A stretch of DNA of 18,300 nucleotides, taken from contig JANZZB010000003.1 of assembly GCA_026419635.1 (NCBI GenBank), positions 1 to 18,300 of the forward strand, given 5' to 3'. Below the pieces are notes generated by a model, which was not told the DNA's origin, made no database searches, and saw nothing but the letters and a program-made list of their open reading frames with translations. Positions 7,148-14,898 of the stretch are shown here, in pieces; the stretch's first letter is position 1, and every line of letters begins with the position of its first letter. This DNA is from Clostridiales bacterium (lineage in GTDB: Bacteria > Bacillota > Clostridia > Oscillospirales > Butyricicoccaceae). The translations under genes and the position numbers were made by a program.

Positions 7148-8389
7148 ATGTTAGATAATCGGAAAACCGTAATTATCGGCGGAGGCCCTGCGGGTTTAAT
7201 GGCAGCTTGTATATTAGCAGGCAGCGGACAAAAAGTTCTGCTGCTCGATAAGAACGACATGCCCGGACGGAAACTCGGTATCACCGGTAAAGGACGTTGC
7301 AATGTAACAAACAACTGCCCGACAGATGAGCTTCTCAGAAACATCCCTGTAAACCCAAAGTTTTTAATGAGTTCTTTTTCCAGATTCTCTGCTATTGATG
7401 CGATGAGTTTTTTTGAGACACATGGAGTTTTGTTAAAAACGGAACGGGGAAACCGCGTTTTTCCGTTATCTGACAAGGCGTCGGATATCGTCTCCTGTCT
7501 CATACGTGTGGCAAAAAGCGCGGGAACAGAGTTTATTAAGACAACTGCGACTGATATAGTTCTAAAAGATGGCACCGTTTGCGCTGTATCTACATCCAAA
7601 GGGCAAGTTGAGTGCAGCTCCTGTATTCTTGCGACCGGTGGCCTTTCATATCCTAAAACCGGATCAACGGGCGATGGATACCGGATGGCGGCCTCTTTGG
7701 GCCATACTATCATACAGCCCAAGGCGTCACTCGTGCCTCTTGAGGCATCCCCTGAAATTTGTCAAGCGCTTCAGGGTTTATCGCTGAAAAATGTATCTTT
7801 AACTGTTCTTGAAAATGGGAACGAAATTTATTCCGATTTCGGTGAAATGCTGTTTACCCACTTTGGCGTATCGGGACCGCTTATTTTAAGTGCATCTTCA
7901 CACATGCGGCATTTTCAAAATAAAAGCTATAAGCTACTTATCGACTTAAAGCCCGCTCTTAACCATGATACACTTGATAAAAGAATCCTCCGCGATTTTT
8001 CGGACAACCCAAACCGAGATTTCGTTAACGGGTTAGATCAATTATTACCGCAAAAACTGATACCTGTTATTGTGAATCTTTCAAAGATTCCTCCGCACAG
8101 AAAAATCAATTCCATTACCAGGGAAGAGCGGGAGCGTCTCGTTCATGAAATCAAGGCGATGGAACTTTTTGTTTCCGGTCCTCGTCCTATTGAAGAAGCG
8201 ATCATTACTTCCGGCGGTGTATCCGTAAAGGAAATCAATCCTAAAACAATGGAATCCAAGAAAATAGGCGGCGTATATTTCGCAGGTGAAATTATCGACG
8301 TTGACGCCTATACGGGAGGCTTCAATTTGCAGATTGCGTGGTCAACCGGGTTTGTAGCCGGTTGTTCTATAAAAGAAAGGTGCGATTAA
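7148..8389 (+). CDS. NAD(P)/FAD-dependent oxidoreductase, HI0933/YtfP (BaiN-like) family
   Basis: This is a 413-residue flavoprotein of the HI0933/YhiN/YtfP family. The N-terminal Rossmann motif GGGPAG (11-16) binds FAD. It is followed by the family hallmark PGRKLGITGKGRCNVTN, the ILATGGLSYPKTGSTGDGY segment and the C-terminal GGVSVKEINPKTMESKKI and YTGGFNLQIAWSTG blocks (8215-8356). Cellular substrates are unknown for most members. One gut homologue, BaiN, has been linked to bile acid chemistry, but membership alone does not transfer that role. The gene follows the RpiR-type gene by six bases and is followed one base later by the HutP-like gene. This flavoprotein-hutP-cmk-plsC-ispH/rpsA order is a housekeeping arrangement that I recall from Clostridia. 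Confidence 0.92.
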   Translation: MLDNRKTVIIGGGPAGLMAACILAGSGQKVLLLDKNDMPGRKLGITGKGRCNVTNNCPTDELLRNIPVNPKFLMSSFSRFSAIDAMSFFETHGVLLKTERGNRVFPLSDKASDIVSCLIRVAKSAGTEFIKTTATDIVLKDGTVCAVSTSKGQVECSSCILATGGLSYPKTGSTGDGYRMAASLGHTIIQPKASLVPLEASPEICQALQGLSLKNVSLTVLENGNEIYSDFGEMLFTHFGVSGPLILSASSHMRHFQNKSYKLLIDLKPALNHDTLDKRILRDFSDNPNRDFVNGLDQLLPQKLIPVIVNLSKIPPHRKINSITREERERLVHEIKAMELFVSGPRPIEEAIITSGGVSVKEINPKTMESKKIGGVYFAGEIIDVDAYTGGFNLQIAWSTGFVAGCSIKERCD

Positions 8390-8390
8390 G

Positions 8391-8801
8391 ATGAGCATAG
8401 GAAGCCGTGAGGTTGCGGCTGCCGCAATAAGACTCGCCGTTACAGGTACAATGGAAGAAGAGAATTCTCTTAAAGCGGAGCTTTCTACACTCGAATTAAA
8501 GGTTGCAGCCGCAAATTTCGGAGGAGAGTTCATTACGTCTATCAATAAAATTATCGAACGAGCTGTCGTCGCTGCAAAACGGGAAGGCGTCATTACAGGT
8601 GCTCATTGCGAGGAGGGCGCTGTTGCCGGCGCAGCTCGTGAAGCATTATCCCAGATTATCAATAAAGCCCTGGGGTCGAATATCGGAGGAAAAATCGCAA
8701 TTGCCCGTTACGGTGAACATGTAAGCGTCTCTGTTTTTTTCGGAATTGGTCTTTTACATTTAAATGAAATCGCAGTGGGAATGGGACATCGGGTTATCTA
8801 A
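8391..8801 (+). CDS. HutP family protein
   Basis: The 136-residue product resembles HutP, the RNA-binding antiterminator that, with L-histidine and a divalent metal, opens the hut operon in B. subtilis. The C-terminal VSVFFGIGLLHLNEIAVGMGHRVI (8730-8801) parallels HutP's closing segment, including the glycine-rich GVGINH-like end whose His binds metal. The middle AHCEEGAVAGAAREALSQ matches the helical region. HutP is about 148 residues, so this is slightly short. No histidine-utilisation genes are present, so its RNA target here is probably different. The start is ATG at 8391, one base after the flavoprotein gene stop, with AAAGAAAGGTG ahead. A hairpin follows the stop codon (see 8811-8839). 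Family assignment is fairly sure and function is not. Confidence 0.75.
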   Translation: MSIGSREVAAAAIRLAVTGTMEEENSLKAELSTLELKVAAANFGGEFITSINKIIERAVVAAKREGVITGAHCEEGAVAGAAREALSQIINKALGSNIGGKIAIARYGEHVSVSVFFGIGLLHLNEIAVGMGHRVI

Positions 8802-8810
8802 GTAAATAAT

Positions 8811-8839
8811 CCGCGTTCATATCGTTTGATAAAACGCGG
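8811..8839 (+). promoter_or_regulatory. Hairpin between the HutP-like gene and cmk
   Basis: CCGCGTT (8811-8817) and AACGCGG (8833-8839) form a perfect seven-pair stem with a 15-base loop, followed only by TTTCTG, so it is a weak terminator at best. It may be an attenuator, an mRNA processing or stability element, or incidental. It sits just where B. subtilis hutP has its own regulated terminator. Confidence 0.4.
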
Positions 8840-8885
8840 TTTCTGTGGAATATTAGTTTCCAGTAAATATTGGAGGTACTGTGCT

Positions 8886-9575
8886 TTGAAAACAAAACAA
8901 ATCGTAAATATAGCTCTTGACGGTCCGTCGGGAGCCGGAAAAAGCACCTTATCAAAAGCACTTGCAAAAGAACTAGGGCTCATTTATGTTGACACAGGTG
9001 CGATGTACCGCGCGATCGGGCTATTCGCCCTGCGTCAAAACGTAGAAACCAACGATTCCGCATCTGTCATCCCCTTACTTGATTCCATTAAAATTGATTT
9101 GATTTATAAAAGAAAAGAACAGCGAATTTTGCTCAATGGGGAAGATGTTTCCGAAAAGATACGCGAGCATGCGGTATCAGCCGCAGCATCCGACGTATCC
9201 GCAATCCCTGAGGTTCGTCATTTTCTGCTTGATTTACAACGATCAATCGCAGAAAGTAACAGTGTAATTATGGACGGACGCGATATTGGCACGGTTATTC
9301 TGCCAAATGCAGATTTAAAATTGTTTTTGACTGCAACCGCTGAGGAGCGGGCAATGCGACGTTATAAAGAGCTGATTGAGCGGGGCCAAAAAATGGAATA
9401 CGAAACCGTTCTTTCCGACATGTTAAAAAGAGACCGCAACGACGAAATGCGAGACCATGCACCGTTAAAACCTGCCCCGGATGCCGTACTGCTTGACACA
9501 ACAGGCAATTCCTTTTCAGACACTTTTGCTTTAATAAGACAAGTCATAAAGGATCGTTTGAATGATGTTTTTTAA
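8886..9575 (+). CDS. cmk: (d)CMP kinase (cytidylate kinase)
   Basis: Cmk phosphorylates CMP and dCMP with ATP, feeding nucleotides from RNA and phospholipid turnover back to CTP. The 229-residue protein carries the P-loop DGPSGAGKST (12-21), DTGAMYRA, the NMP-binding region, DGRDIGTVILPNADLKLFLT, and the lid/adenine region RDRNDEMRDHAPLKPAPDA. Length and motif order are standard. The start is TTG at 8886, eight bases after GGAGGT (8872-8877). The frame stays open upstream, but earlier starts lack a ribosome binding site and add non-homologous residues. The 3' end overlaps plsC by 14 bases, so the two are translated together, an arrangement that I recall from Clostridia. Confidence 0.95.
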   Translation: MKTKQIVNIALDGPSGAGKSTLSKALAKELGLIYVDTGAMYRAIGLFALRQNVETNDSASVIPLLDSIKIDLIYKRKEQRILLNGEDVSEKIREHAVSAAASDVSAIPEVRHFLLDLQRSIAESNSVIMDGRDIGTVILPNADLKLFLTATAEERAMRRYKELIERGQKMEYETVLSDMLKRDRNDEMRDHAPLKPAPDAVLLDTTGNSFSDTFALIRQVIKDRLNDVF

Positions 9576-10134
9576 TTTTATTTATTCTCTGCTCAGAATT
9601 GTTTTTTTTCCTCTGTACCGCTTAAAAATATACGGAAGAGAAAATATCCCAAAAACCGGCGGAATGCTGGTATGTGGGAATCATACTTGTCTGAAAGATC
9701 CTATATTCATTGCATTTGCACTTGGACTCAAACATCCCTATACATTTATGGCAAGATCCGAGCTTTTCGAGATTCCCATATTCGGGTATATACTTAAAAA
9801 TTTAGGAGTTTTTCCGGTAAAAAGGGGAAGTGCTGACGTTGCATCCATAAAAACAGCGCTGCGCTCCTTAAAAGAGGGAAAAACACTGATTATTTTCCCT
9901 GAAGGGTCAAGGTGGTCTGAAGACGCGAAAGCCGGTGCCGGGATGCTTGCCGTAAAAGGTGGAGCCCCTGTTCTTCCTATTTTTTTACAGGGTAGTATGC
10001 GAATTTTTTCTACCGTCACTATTTTTATCGGAAAACCTTTCAAACCGGATATTCCGGACAGCAAAGATTATAAAGCAATATCCGACGGCATCATGCAGAA
10101 AGTCCGAAGCTTGCCGAAGGAGCTTTCTGTATGA
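9562..10134 (+). CDS. plsC: 1-acyl-sn-glycerol-3-phosphate acyltransferase
   Basis: PlsC acylates lysophosphatidic acid to phosphatidic acid in the membrane. The 190-residue protein begins with a hydrophobic segment (4-20) and has the acyltransferase motifs NHTCLKD (H41-x4-D46, catalytic), a VFPVKRGS block (83-90) and FPEGSRW (E114-G-S-R), then APVLPIFLQGS as the fourth block. The start is ATG at 9562, inside the end of cmk, with AAAGGA eight bases before. An ATG three bases on is also possible. Its stop overlaps the next start (ATGA), so cmk, plsC and ispH-rpsA form one coupled unit. Confidence 0.93.
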   Translation: MMFFNFIYSLLRIVFFPLYRLKIYGRENIPKTGGMLVCGNHTCLKDPIFIAFALGLKHPYTFMARSELFEIPIFGYILKNLGVFPVKRGSADVASIKTALRSLKEGKTLIIFPEGSRWSEDAKAGAGMLAVKGGAPVLPIFLQGSMRIFSTVTIFIGKPFKPDIPDSKDYKAISDGIMQKVRSLPKELSV

Positions 10135-12146
10135 CAATTGCTATAGCAAAAACTGCCGGATTCTGTTTCGGTGTATCACGTGCCGTCGCACTTGCAAAAG
10201 AAACCTCTTTAAAGCATGGAACAATTTATACACTTGGCCCGATTATCCATAATAAAAACGTCATTGAGCAGCTTGAAAAATACGGGGTACGATCTGTTGA
10301 CGATTTGGAGAATATACCGGATGGTTCTTTTGTTATCATCCGGACGCACGGAGTCTCCAAAGAAGTTTACGATAAGCTGCATGCAAAAGGTTGTTTGTAT
10401 TCGGATGCTACCTGCCCATTTGTTGAAAAAATTCATGATATCGTAAAAAGGGAAGCTACAGAAGGGCGTTTAATTCTGATTATCGGTACACGAGGCCATC
10501 CTGAAGTAACCGGAATTGAGGGTTGGTGCGACAAAGCTGTAGTCATAGAGAGTCTTGATGCTCTGGAAAAGTGGTTTCGTGAAACAAAAAACGCAGAAAA
10601 CCTTCCGGTTTCAGTCGTTGTTCAAACAACCTCAAATCGAAATATTTGGAATTCATGCGCTGGGTTTTTAAAAAAATCGTGTACAAATGCACGAATATTT
10701 GATACAATATGTAACGCTACGGTCATGCGTCAGCAGGAAGCGCGGGAACTGGCAATGAAATCCGACATGATGATTGTCATCGGGGACAAAAACAGTTCCA
10801 ACACGAAGCATTTATGTGAAATTTGCAGGGATCTCTGCAAATCGACTGTGTTGGTTGAAAGCGCGGACGAGCTTGATAAAGCATCAATTAGTTCTGCCAT
10901 GAAAATTGGCATTACTGCCGGAGCATCCACACCCGCGTGGATAATTAAGGAGGTTGTGGCCACAATGAGTGAAGAAGTAAGAACCGAATCAAACGAAAAC
11001 TTTGCCGAGCTTCTTGAGCAATCATTTAAAACTTTAAATACAGGAGATAAGGTCGAAGGCGTTATTACAAATATTACGCCAATGGAGATCCATGTTGATC
11101 TCGGTGTGAAGCAAGCCGGCTATATACCGATCAGCGAAATGAGTGATGATCCGACTTATAAGCCCGAAGAACACGTAAAAGTCGGAGATAAAATTGAAAC
11201 CTTCGTTATCCGTGTAAACGATTTGGAGGGCATGATTATGCTTTCCAGAAAACGTTTGGATGCTATCAAAGGCTGGGAGAAGATCGAAGCGGCACGCGAA
11301 GATAAAACCCCTGTTGAAGGCATTATTGTTGAGGAAAACAAGGGCGGCATTGTTGCTATTTGCAACGGAGTCCGTGTATTTATTCCGGCCAGCCAGTCCG
11401 GCCTTCCGAAAGATGCGAAGCTTTCCGATCTCTTAAAAACCAAGCAGCGCCTGCGCATCACAGAAGTCAATCGTGCTCGCCGCAGAGTTGTTGGATCCAT
11501 TCGGTCTGTACAGATGGATGAACGCCGTATTTCGTCCGACAAAGTTTGGGAAACCATTGAAATCGGCAAGGAATATAAAGGTGTTGTAAAATCTTTGACC
11601 TCCTATGGCGCATTTGTTGATATCGGCGGAGTAGACGGTATGGTTCATGTATCTGAACTTTCTTGGAATAGAATTAAACATCCGTCCGAAGTCGTACACG
11701 TCGGTGATGAAATTGATGTACATGTCATTGCGCTTGACAAAGAGAAAAAGAAAATTTCCCTGGGTTACAGATTGTCACAGAATAACCCCTGGAAACAATT
11801 TGAAGATAAATATAAAGTCGGGGATACCGCATCAGCAAAAGTTATTAAATTTATGCCGTTCGGAGCATTTGCCGAGATTATTACCGGTGTTGACGGCCTC
11901 ATTCATATCTCACAAATTGCGACACGCCGCATTGAAAAAGCGGAAGACGCATTAAAACTGGGTGAGACGGTTGAAGTCAAAATCACCGACATTGATTATG
12001 AGAAGAAAAAAATCTCCCTCAGCATCAAAGCGCTTTTGGCTCCTCCTGCGCAAGAGGATGCTGCAGCAGATATAGGCGCTCCCGAGATCGTTGCTTCCTC
12101 CGGAGAAGACGTTGATATTAAACCCGAGATTGCGGAAGAGGAGTAA
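10131..12146 (+). CDS. ispH: IspH (HMBPP reductase) fused to ribosomal protein S1
   Basis: This is a 671-residue fusion, a known clostridial arrangement. Residues 1-278 are IspH, the [4Fe-4S] enzyme making IPP and DMAPP from HMBPP in the last MEP-pathway step. Cluster cysteines C12 (GFCFGVSRA), C95 (SDATCPF) and C194 (TICNAT), His residues H40, H73 and H123, and E125 (GHPEVTG) are all present. Residues about 304-373, 393-460, 479-546 and 563-634 are four S1 RNA-binding domains; the third and fourth carry the classic YGAFVDIGGVDGMVHVSELSW and FGAFAEIITGVDGLIHISQI sequences. The protein ends in an acidic, disordered tail. The second S1 repeat is more divergent. An in-frame strong ribosome binding site and ATG at the domain junction could also yield free S1. 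The start overlaps plsC (ATGA). Confidence 0.95.
   Translation: MTIAIAKTAGFCFGVSRAVALAKETSLKHGTIYTLGPIIHNKNVIEQLEKYGVRSVDDLENIPDGSFVIIRTHGVSKEVYDKLHAKGCLYSDATCPFVEKIHDIVKREATEGRLILIIGTRGHPEVTGIEGWCDKAVVIESLDALEKWFRETKNAENLPVSVVVQTTSNRNIWNSCAGFLKKSCTNARIFDTICNATVMRQQEARELAMKSDMMIVIGDKNSSNTKHLCEICRDLCKSTVLVESADELDKASISSAMKIGITAGASTPAWIIKEVVATMSEEVRTESNENFAELLEQSFKTLNTGDKVEGVITNITPMEIHVDLGVKQAGYIPISEMSDDPTYKPEEHVKVGDKIETFVIRVNDLEGMIMLSRKRLDAIKGWEKIEAAREDKTPVEGIIVEENKGGIVAICNGVRVFIPASQSGLPKDAKLSDLLKTKQRLRITEVNRARRRVVGSIRSVQMDERRISSDKVWETIEIGKEYKGVVKSLTSYGAFVDIGGVDGMVHVSELSWNRIKHPSEVVHVGDEIDVHVIALDKEKKKISLGYRLSQNNPWKQFEDKYKVGDTASAKVIKFMPFGAFAEIITGVDGLIHISQIATRRIEKAEDALKLGETVEVKITDIDYEKKKISLSIKALLAPPAQEDAAADIGAPEIVASSGEDVDIKPEIAEEE
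10947..10967 (+). promoter_or_regulatory. Internal ribosome binding site and in-frame ATG at the IspH/S1 junction
   Basis: AAGGAGGTT at 10947-10955 is a full-length Shine-Dalgarno sequence, followed at 10965 by an in-frame ATG (Met279) ten bases on. Translation from here would give a 393-residue protein starting MSEEVRTE and containing only the four S1 domains, running to 12146. An in-frame GTG at 10956 is too close to the Shine-Dalgarno to be used. Confidence 0.6.
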
Positions 12147-12187
12147 TTTGTAAAAATTCAATCGATATCATCGGAAAGGTGAAACAA

Positions 12188-12607
12188 ATGGAGAATCTTA
12201 AAATCGTTACCACACTGGTTAACGACAAGGTTCGTTTTACCGGAGTTTCTGAGCTACATTCTGAGAATCCAGTTTCCTTTGATTTTACGCCCCCGGTCGG
12301 GGATGGGGAGGGTTTCAGCGGGCTTGAATTGCTTCTTTTGAGCTTTTCTGCATGTGTCAGCACTGCTGTCGTTGCCCTCTTAAGACGAATGGGGAAAAAT
12401 GTTGCAAGTTATAAAGCAAATGCCGAGGGTTTCCGGAACGAGCGCCCTTTATTTTTGAAAAAGATTGTATTTTCAATCTATATTGAATCGAGCGACTTAT
12501 CGGAATCAGATATGAAAAATGTAATCAGTCAGGCTGAAAAAATCTCGCCCGTATGGCTTGCTGTCAAAAACAACGTTGAGGTTTCGGTTGAATACATAAT
12601 AAAGTAA
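12188..12607 (+). CDS. OsmC family protein lacking the second active-site Cys
   Basis: This 139-residue protein has the OsmC/Ohr fold signature: N-terminal strands, the SGLELLLLSFSACVSTAVVALLRRMG helix (12317-12400) with redox Cys56, and a C-terminal helix and strand. OsmC and Ohr are thiol peroxidases that use two Cys residues. The second, normally in a CPV motif, is here Ser120 (ISPVW, codon at 12545), so ordinary two-Cys chemistry seems impossible. It may use another thiol partner or act differently. The start is ATG at 12188 with GGAAAGGTG seven bases ahead; the GTG at 12179 lies inside that site. It follows ispH-rpsA by 41 bases with no terminator between, so it is probably the last gene of that transcript. 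Confidence 0.85.
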   Translation: MENLKIVTTLVNDKVRFTGVSELHSENPVSFDFTPPVGDGEGFSGLELLLLSFSACVSTAVVALLRRMGKNVASYKANAEGFRNERPLFLKKIVFSIYIESSDLSESDMKNVISQAEKISPVWLAVKNNVEVSVEYIIK

Positions 12608-12621
12608 GTTTATAATTCAAT

Positions 12622-12650
12622 AAAAAACAGGCTAAAAGCCTGTTTTTTTT
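12622..12650 (+). terminator. Rho-independent terminator after the OsmC-like gene
   Basis: An ACAGGCT arm and an AGCCTGT arm with an AAA loop (12634-12636) are flanked by A and T runs that extend the pairing to 12 pairs. The hairpin is followed by T-rich sequence to 12651. It lies 14 bases after the stop codon. Confidence 0.92.
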
Positions 12651-12696
12651 TACTTTTAATTGATTTTTGCAAACCATGTAAAATGGGATGTATCCG

Positions 12697-12724
12697 TCAT
12701 ATCTTTTAGAAATCACCATACGTA
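12697..12724 (+). promoter_or_regulatory. cwlD: Possible sigma-E promoter for cwlD
   Basis: TCATATC (12697-12703) and CATACGTA (12717-12724) with a 13-base spacer resemble the sigma-E pattern KMATATT, 14-15 bases, CATACAnT. The site lies between a terminator and cwlD, which is sigma-E transcribed in B. subtilis. The spacer is one base short and one base of each box differs. Confidence 0.4.
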
Positions 12725-12746
12725 TATCTATTGAGGTGATATTTCT

Positions 12747-13475
12747 ATGATACATAAGGATTTACAAATGAAACACTATCTGGCGCTTATTTTGACACTG
12801 GCCATGATATCCATTATAATTATTTTGTTATACCGCAGTTTACAAAAAGTCCGCACAACGTTTATCGGAGCATTTACTAACGGAAATGTTGTTGTTATAG
12901 ATGCCGGTCATGGCGGCATGGACGGAGGAGCTACAGGAATCAGCGGACTGCTTGAAAAAGATTGTACGCTGACCATTTCTAAAAAGCTGGATCTATTCAT
13001 GTCATTTCTGGGTGTACCGACCGTTATGACCCGTACAGAGGATCTTTCTCTTGACCACCAGGGAGGAGCCACCATCCGAAAAAATAAGGTGTCCGATTTA
13101 AAGGCAAGGCTTCGTCTTGCAGAAGAAACGGAAAACGCCGTTTTTGTCAGTATTCACTTAAACAAATTTCCTCAAAGCCAATATCGGGGCGCACAGGTAT
13201 TTTACGGGCCGAATAATCAAAACAGTGAATTGTTGGCAAAAAGCTTGCAAAAATGCCTTATTACTGCGATTGCCGACGGAAATACAAGTATACATAAAAA
13301 AGCGACAGACGACGTTTATTTAATGAAAAAAGCGACTTGCCCGGCTGTTACCGTTGAATGTGGATTCGTATCGAATCCGGAAGAAGAAGTTCTATTAAAA
13401 GATGACGGCTATCAGAAAAAAATGGTTCTTGCCATTGCAGGCGGATACCTTGAATATGTGAACGAATCCACCTAA
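12747..13475 (+). CDS. cwlD: N-acetylmuramoyl-L-alanine amidase CwlD
   Basis: CwlD removes stem peptides from muramic acid during spore cortex formation, the first step to muramic-delta-lactam, which germination enzymes require. The 242-residue protein has an N-terminal membrane anchor (about 10-29) and an Amidase_3 domain with zinc ligands H55 (DAGHGG), E70 (LLEKD) and H137 (SIHLN), and catalytic E204 (VECGF). The linker and domain lengths match CwlD and not the larger multi-domain amidases, and there are no wall-binding repeats. ATG at 12747 has GAGGTG eight bases ahead. It stands alone after a terminator with its own putative sigma-E promoter, and radA follows 14 bases later, perhaps partly cotranscribed. 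Confidence 0.9.
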   Translation: MIHKDLQMKHYLALILTLAMISIIIILLYRSLQKVRTTFIGAFTNGNVVVIDAGHGGMDGGATGISGLLEKDCTLTISKKLDLFMSFLGVPTVMTRTEDLSLDHQGGATIRKNKVSDLKARLRLAEETENAVFVSIHLNKFPQSQYRGAQVFYGPNNQNSELLAKSLQKCLITAIADGNTSIHKKATDDVYLMKKATCPAVTVECGFVSNPEEEVLLKDDGYQKKMVLAIAGGYLEYVNEST

Positions 13476-13489
13476 AAGGATGATGGAAG

Positions 13490-14854
13490 TTGAAAGAAAA
13501 AACGCTGTTTCTTTGCTCAAATTGTGGTTATGAATCGTCAAAATGGTATGGAAAATGCCCTGCCTGTTCAGAATGGAACACCCTAAAAGAAGAGAAACAG
13601 CTGATAAAGCCTCTCACGAATTCACGTATAGCCTTTCATAAAGGAGGGAAGCCTGAACCCGTTTTAATAAACGAAGTACAGACGGACAATGAAATCCGAA
13701 TTCAAACCGGAATTTCGGAAATGGATCGTGTCCTTGGCGGAGGCGCGGTTACGGGGTCACTGATTCTTTTAAGCGGAGAGCCCGGAATAGGAAAGTCGAC
13801 TCTTTTGATGCAGGTCTGCCGCTGTTTGAGTGAAAAGAATATAAAAATTTTATATGTATCGGGTGAAGAATCTTTAAAACAACTGAAGCTACGCTCTGAG
13901 CGAATTGGAACCGGGAACGGCCTGCTTTATGTCATGGCTGAAACCGAACTAGACGAGATTTTACTTGTATCGGGAAAAATTTTACCGGATATCCTAATTG
14001 TTGATTCCATCCAGACAACATTTCGTGCAAGTATTGATTCCACTCCGGGCAGCGTAACACAGGTAAAAGAATGCACACTTTCGCTGATGCAATATGCAAA
14101 GGGAAGCGGAGCCACCGTTTTTATCGTTGGGCATGTCAATAAAGACGGGGCGATTGCAGGTCCGAAAGTATTAGAGCACATGGTGGACTGTGTTTTATAT
14201 TTTGAAGGGGAGCGCCATAATTCTTACCGTATGCTGCGTGCTGAGAAAAATCGTTTTGGTTCAACCTATGAGATTGGCGTTTTTGAAATGGGCGGAGGCG
14301 GATTAACAGAAGTCTCTAATCCGTCTGCTGCGCTTTTATCCGGACGTCCAAAATCGGTGTTTGGAAGCTGCGTTGCATGCACAATGGAGGGCTCCAGACC
14401 AATTATGGCAGAAATTCAGGGATTGGTCGCTAAAAGCGCATACGGCACACCTCGTCGAATGTCCGCAGGTATCGATTATAACCGTGCCGTATTAATGCTC
14501 GCTGTTTTGGAAAAGCGCGCCGGACTATTGCTCGGTGCATGTGATACGTATATAAATGTTATCGGCGGGTTGAAACTGGATGAACCGGCCATTGATTTGC
14601 CTGTAGCGCTCGCTGTGGCCTCCAGTTTCCTCGAAAAGCCTATAGACGATGCTTGCGCTGCATTCGGAGAAATCGGGCTTACAGGCGAACTACGGGCGGT
14701 TTTCGCACTGCAGCAGCGCATAAATGAAATCAATCGTCTTGGATTTTCCAAATGTATTATGCCATATCAGGACACATCAAACTGCATCGTGCCGTCCGGT
14801 CTTGAGTTAATCAAAGTTCGCTCAATTCGCGAAGCTATTGACGCAATTCTCTAA
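13490..14854 (+). CDS. radA: DNA repair protein RadA
   Basis: RadA (Sms) is a RecA-like helicase that helps branch migration and processing of recombination intermediates. The 454-residue protein has an N-terminal C4 zinc finger (C9, C12, C23, C26), a Walker A GEPGIGKST (96-104), Walker B ILIVDSIQT, the RadA-specific KNRFG motif (253-257) and a C-terminal Lon-protease-like domain (SAYGTPRRMSAGIDYNR onward, then LTGELR). The length is standard. The start is TTG at 13490, with AAAAGGA nine bases ahead. It follows cwlD by 14 bases and is closed by a terminator at 14864-14898. Confidence 0.96.
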   Translation: MKEKTLFLCSNCGYESSKWYGKCPACSEWNTLKEEKQLIKPLTNSRIAFHKGGKPEPVLINEVQTDNEIRIQTGISEMDRVLGGGAVTGSLILLSGEPGIGKSTLLMQVCRCLSEKNIKILYVSGEESLKQLKLRSERIGTGNGLLYVMAETELDEILLVSGKILPDILIVDSIQTTFRASIDSTPGSVTQVKECTLSLMQYAKGSGATVFIVGHVNKDGAIAGPKVLEHMVDCVLYFEGERHNSYRMLRAEKNRFGSTYEIGVFEMGGGGLTEVSNPSAALLSGRPKSVFGSCVACTMEGSRPIMAEIQGLVAKSAYGTPRRMSAGIDYNRAVLMLAVLEKRAGLLLGACDTYINVIGGLKLDEPAIDLPVALAVASSFLEKPIDDACAAFGEIGLTGELRAVFALQQRINEINRLGFSKCIMPYQDTSNCIVPSGLELIKVRSIREAIDAIL

Positions 14855-14863
14855 AAAATGGAC

Positions 14864-14898
14864 AAGCCGGAATTTTATTAAATACCGGCTTATTTTTT
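14864..14898 (+). terminator. Terminator between radA and the convergent Cys-peptide gene
   Basis: AAGCCGG (14864-14870) pairs with CCGGCTT (14885-14891), with weaker A-T pairs inside, followed by ATTTTTTG. It can serve radA. On the minus strand it overlaps the last codons of the small peptide gene and is followed by a T run further on, so it may work in both directions. Confidence 0.85.

Noticed and set aside
7138..7722. 194-codon minus-strand ORF under the flavoprotein gene
   Set aside because: It is antisense to the conserved FAD-binding region, has an odd composition and lacks a ribosome binding site.
11156..11569. 137-codon minus-strand ORF under the S1 domains
   Set aside because: It is antisense to the clear S1 repeats and is explained by the codon bias of the real gene.
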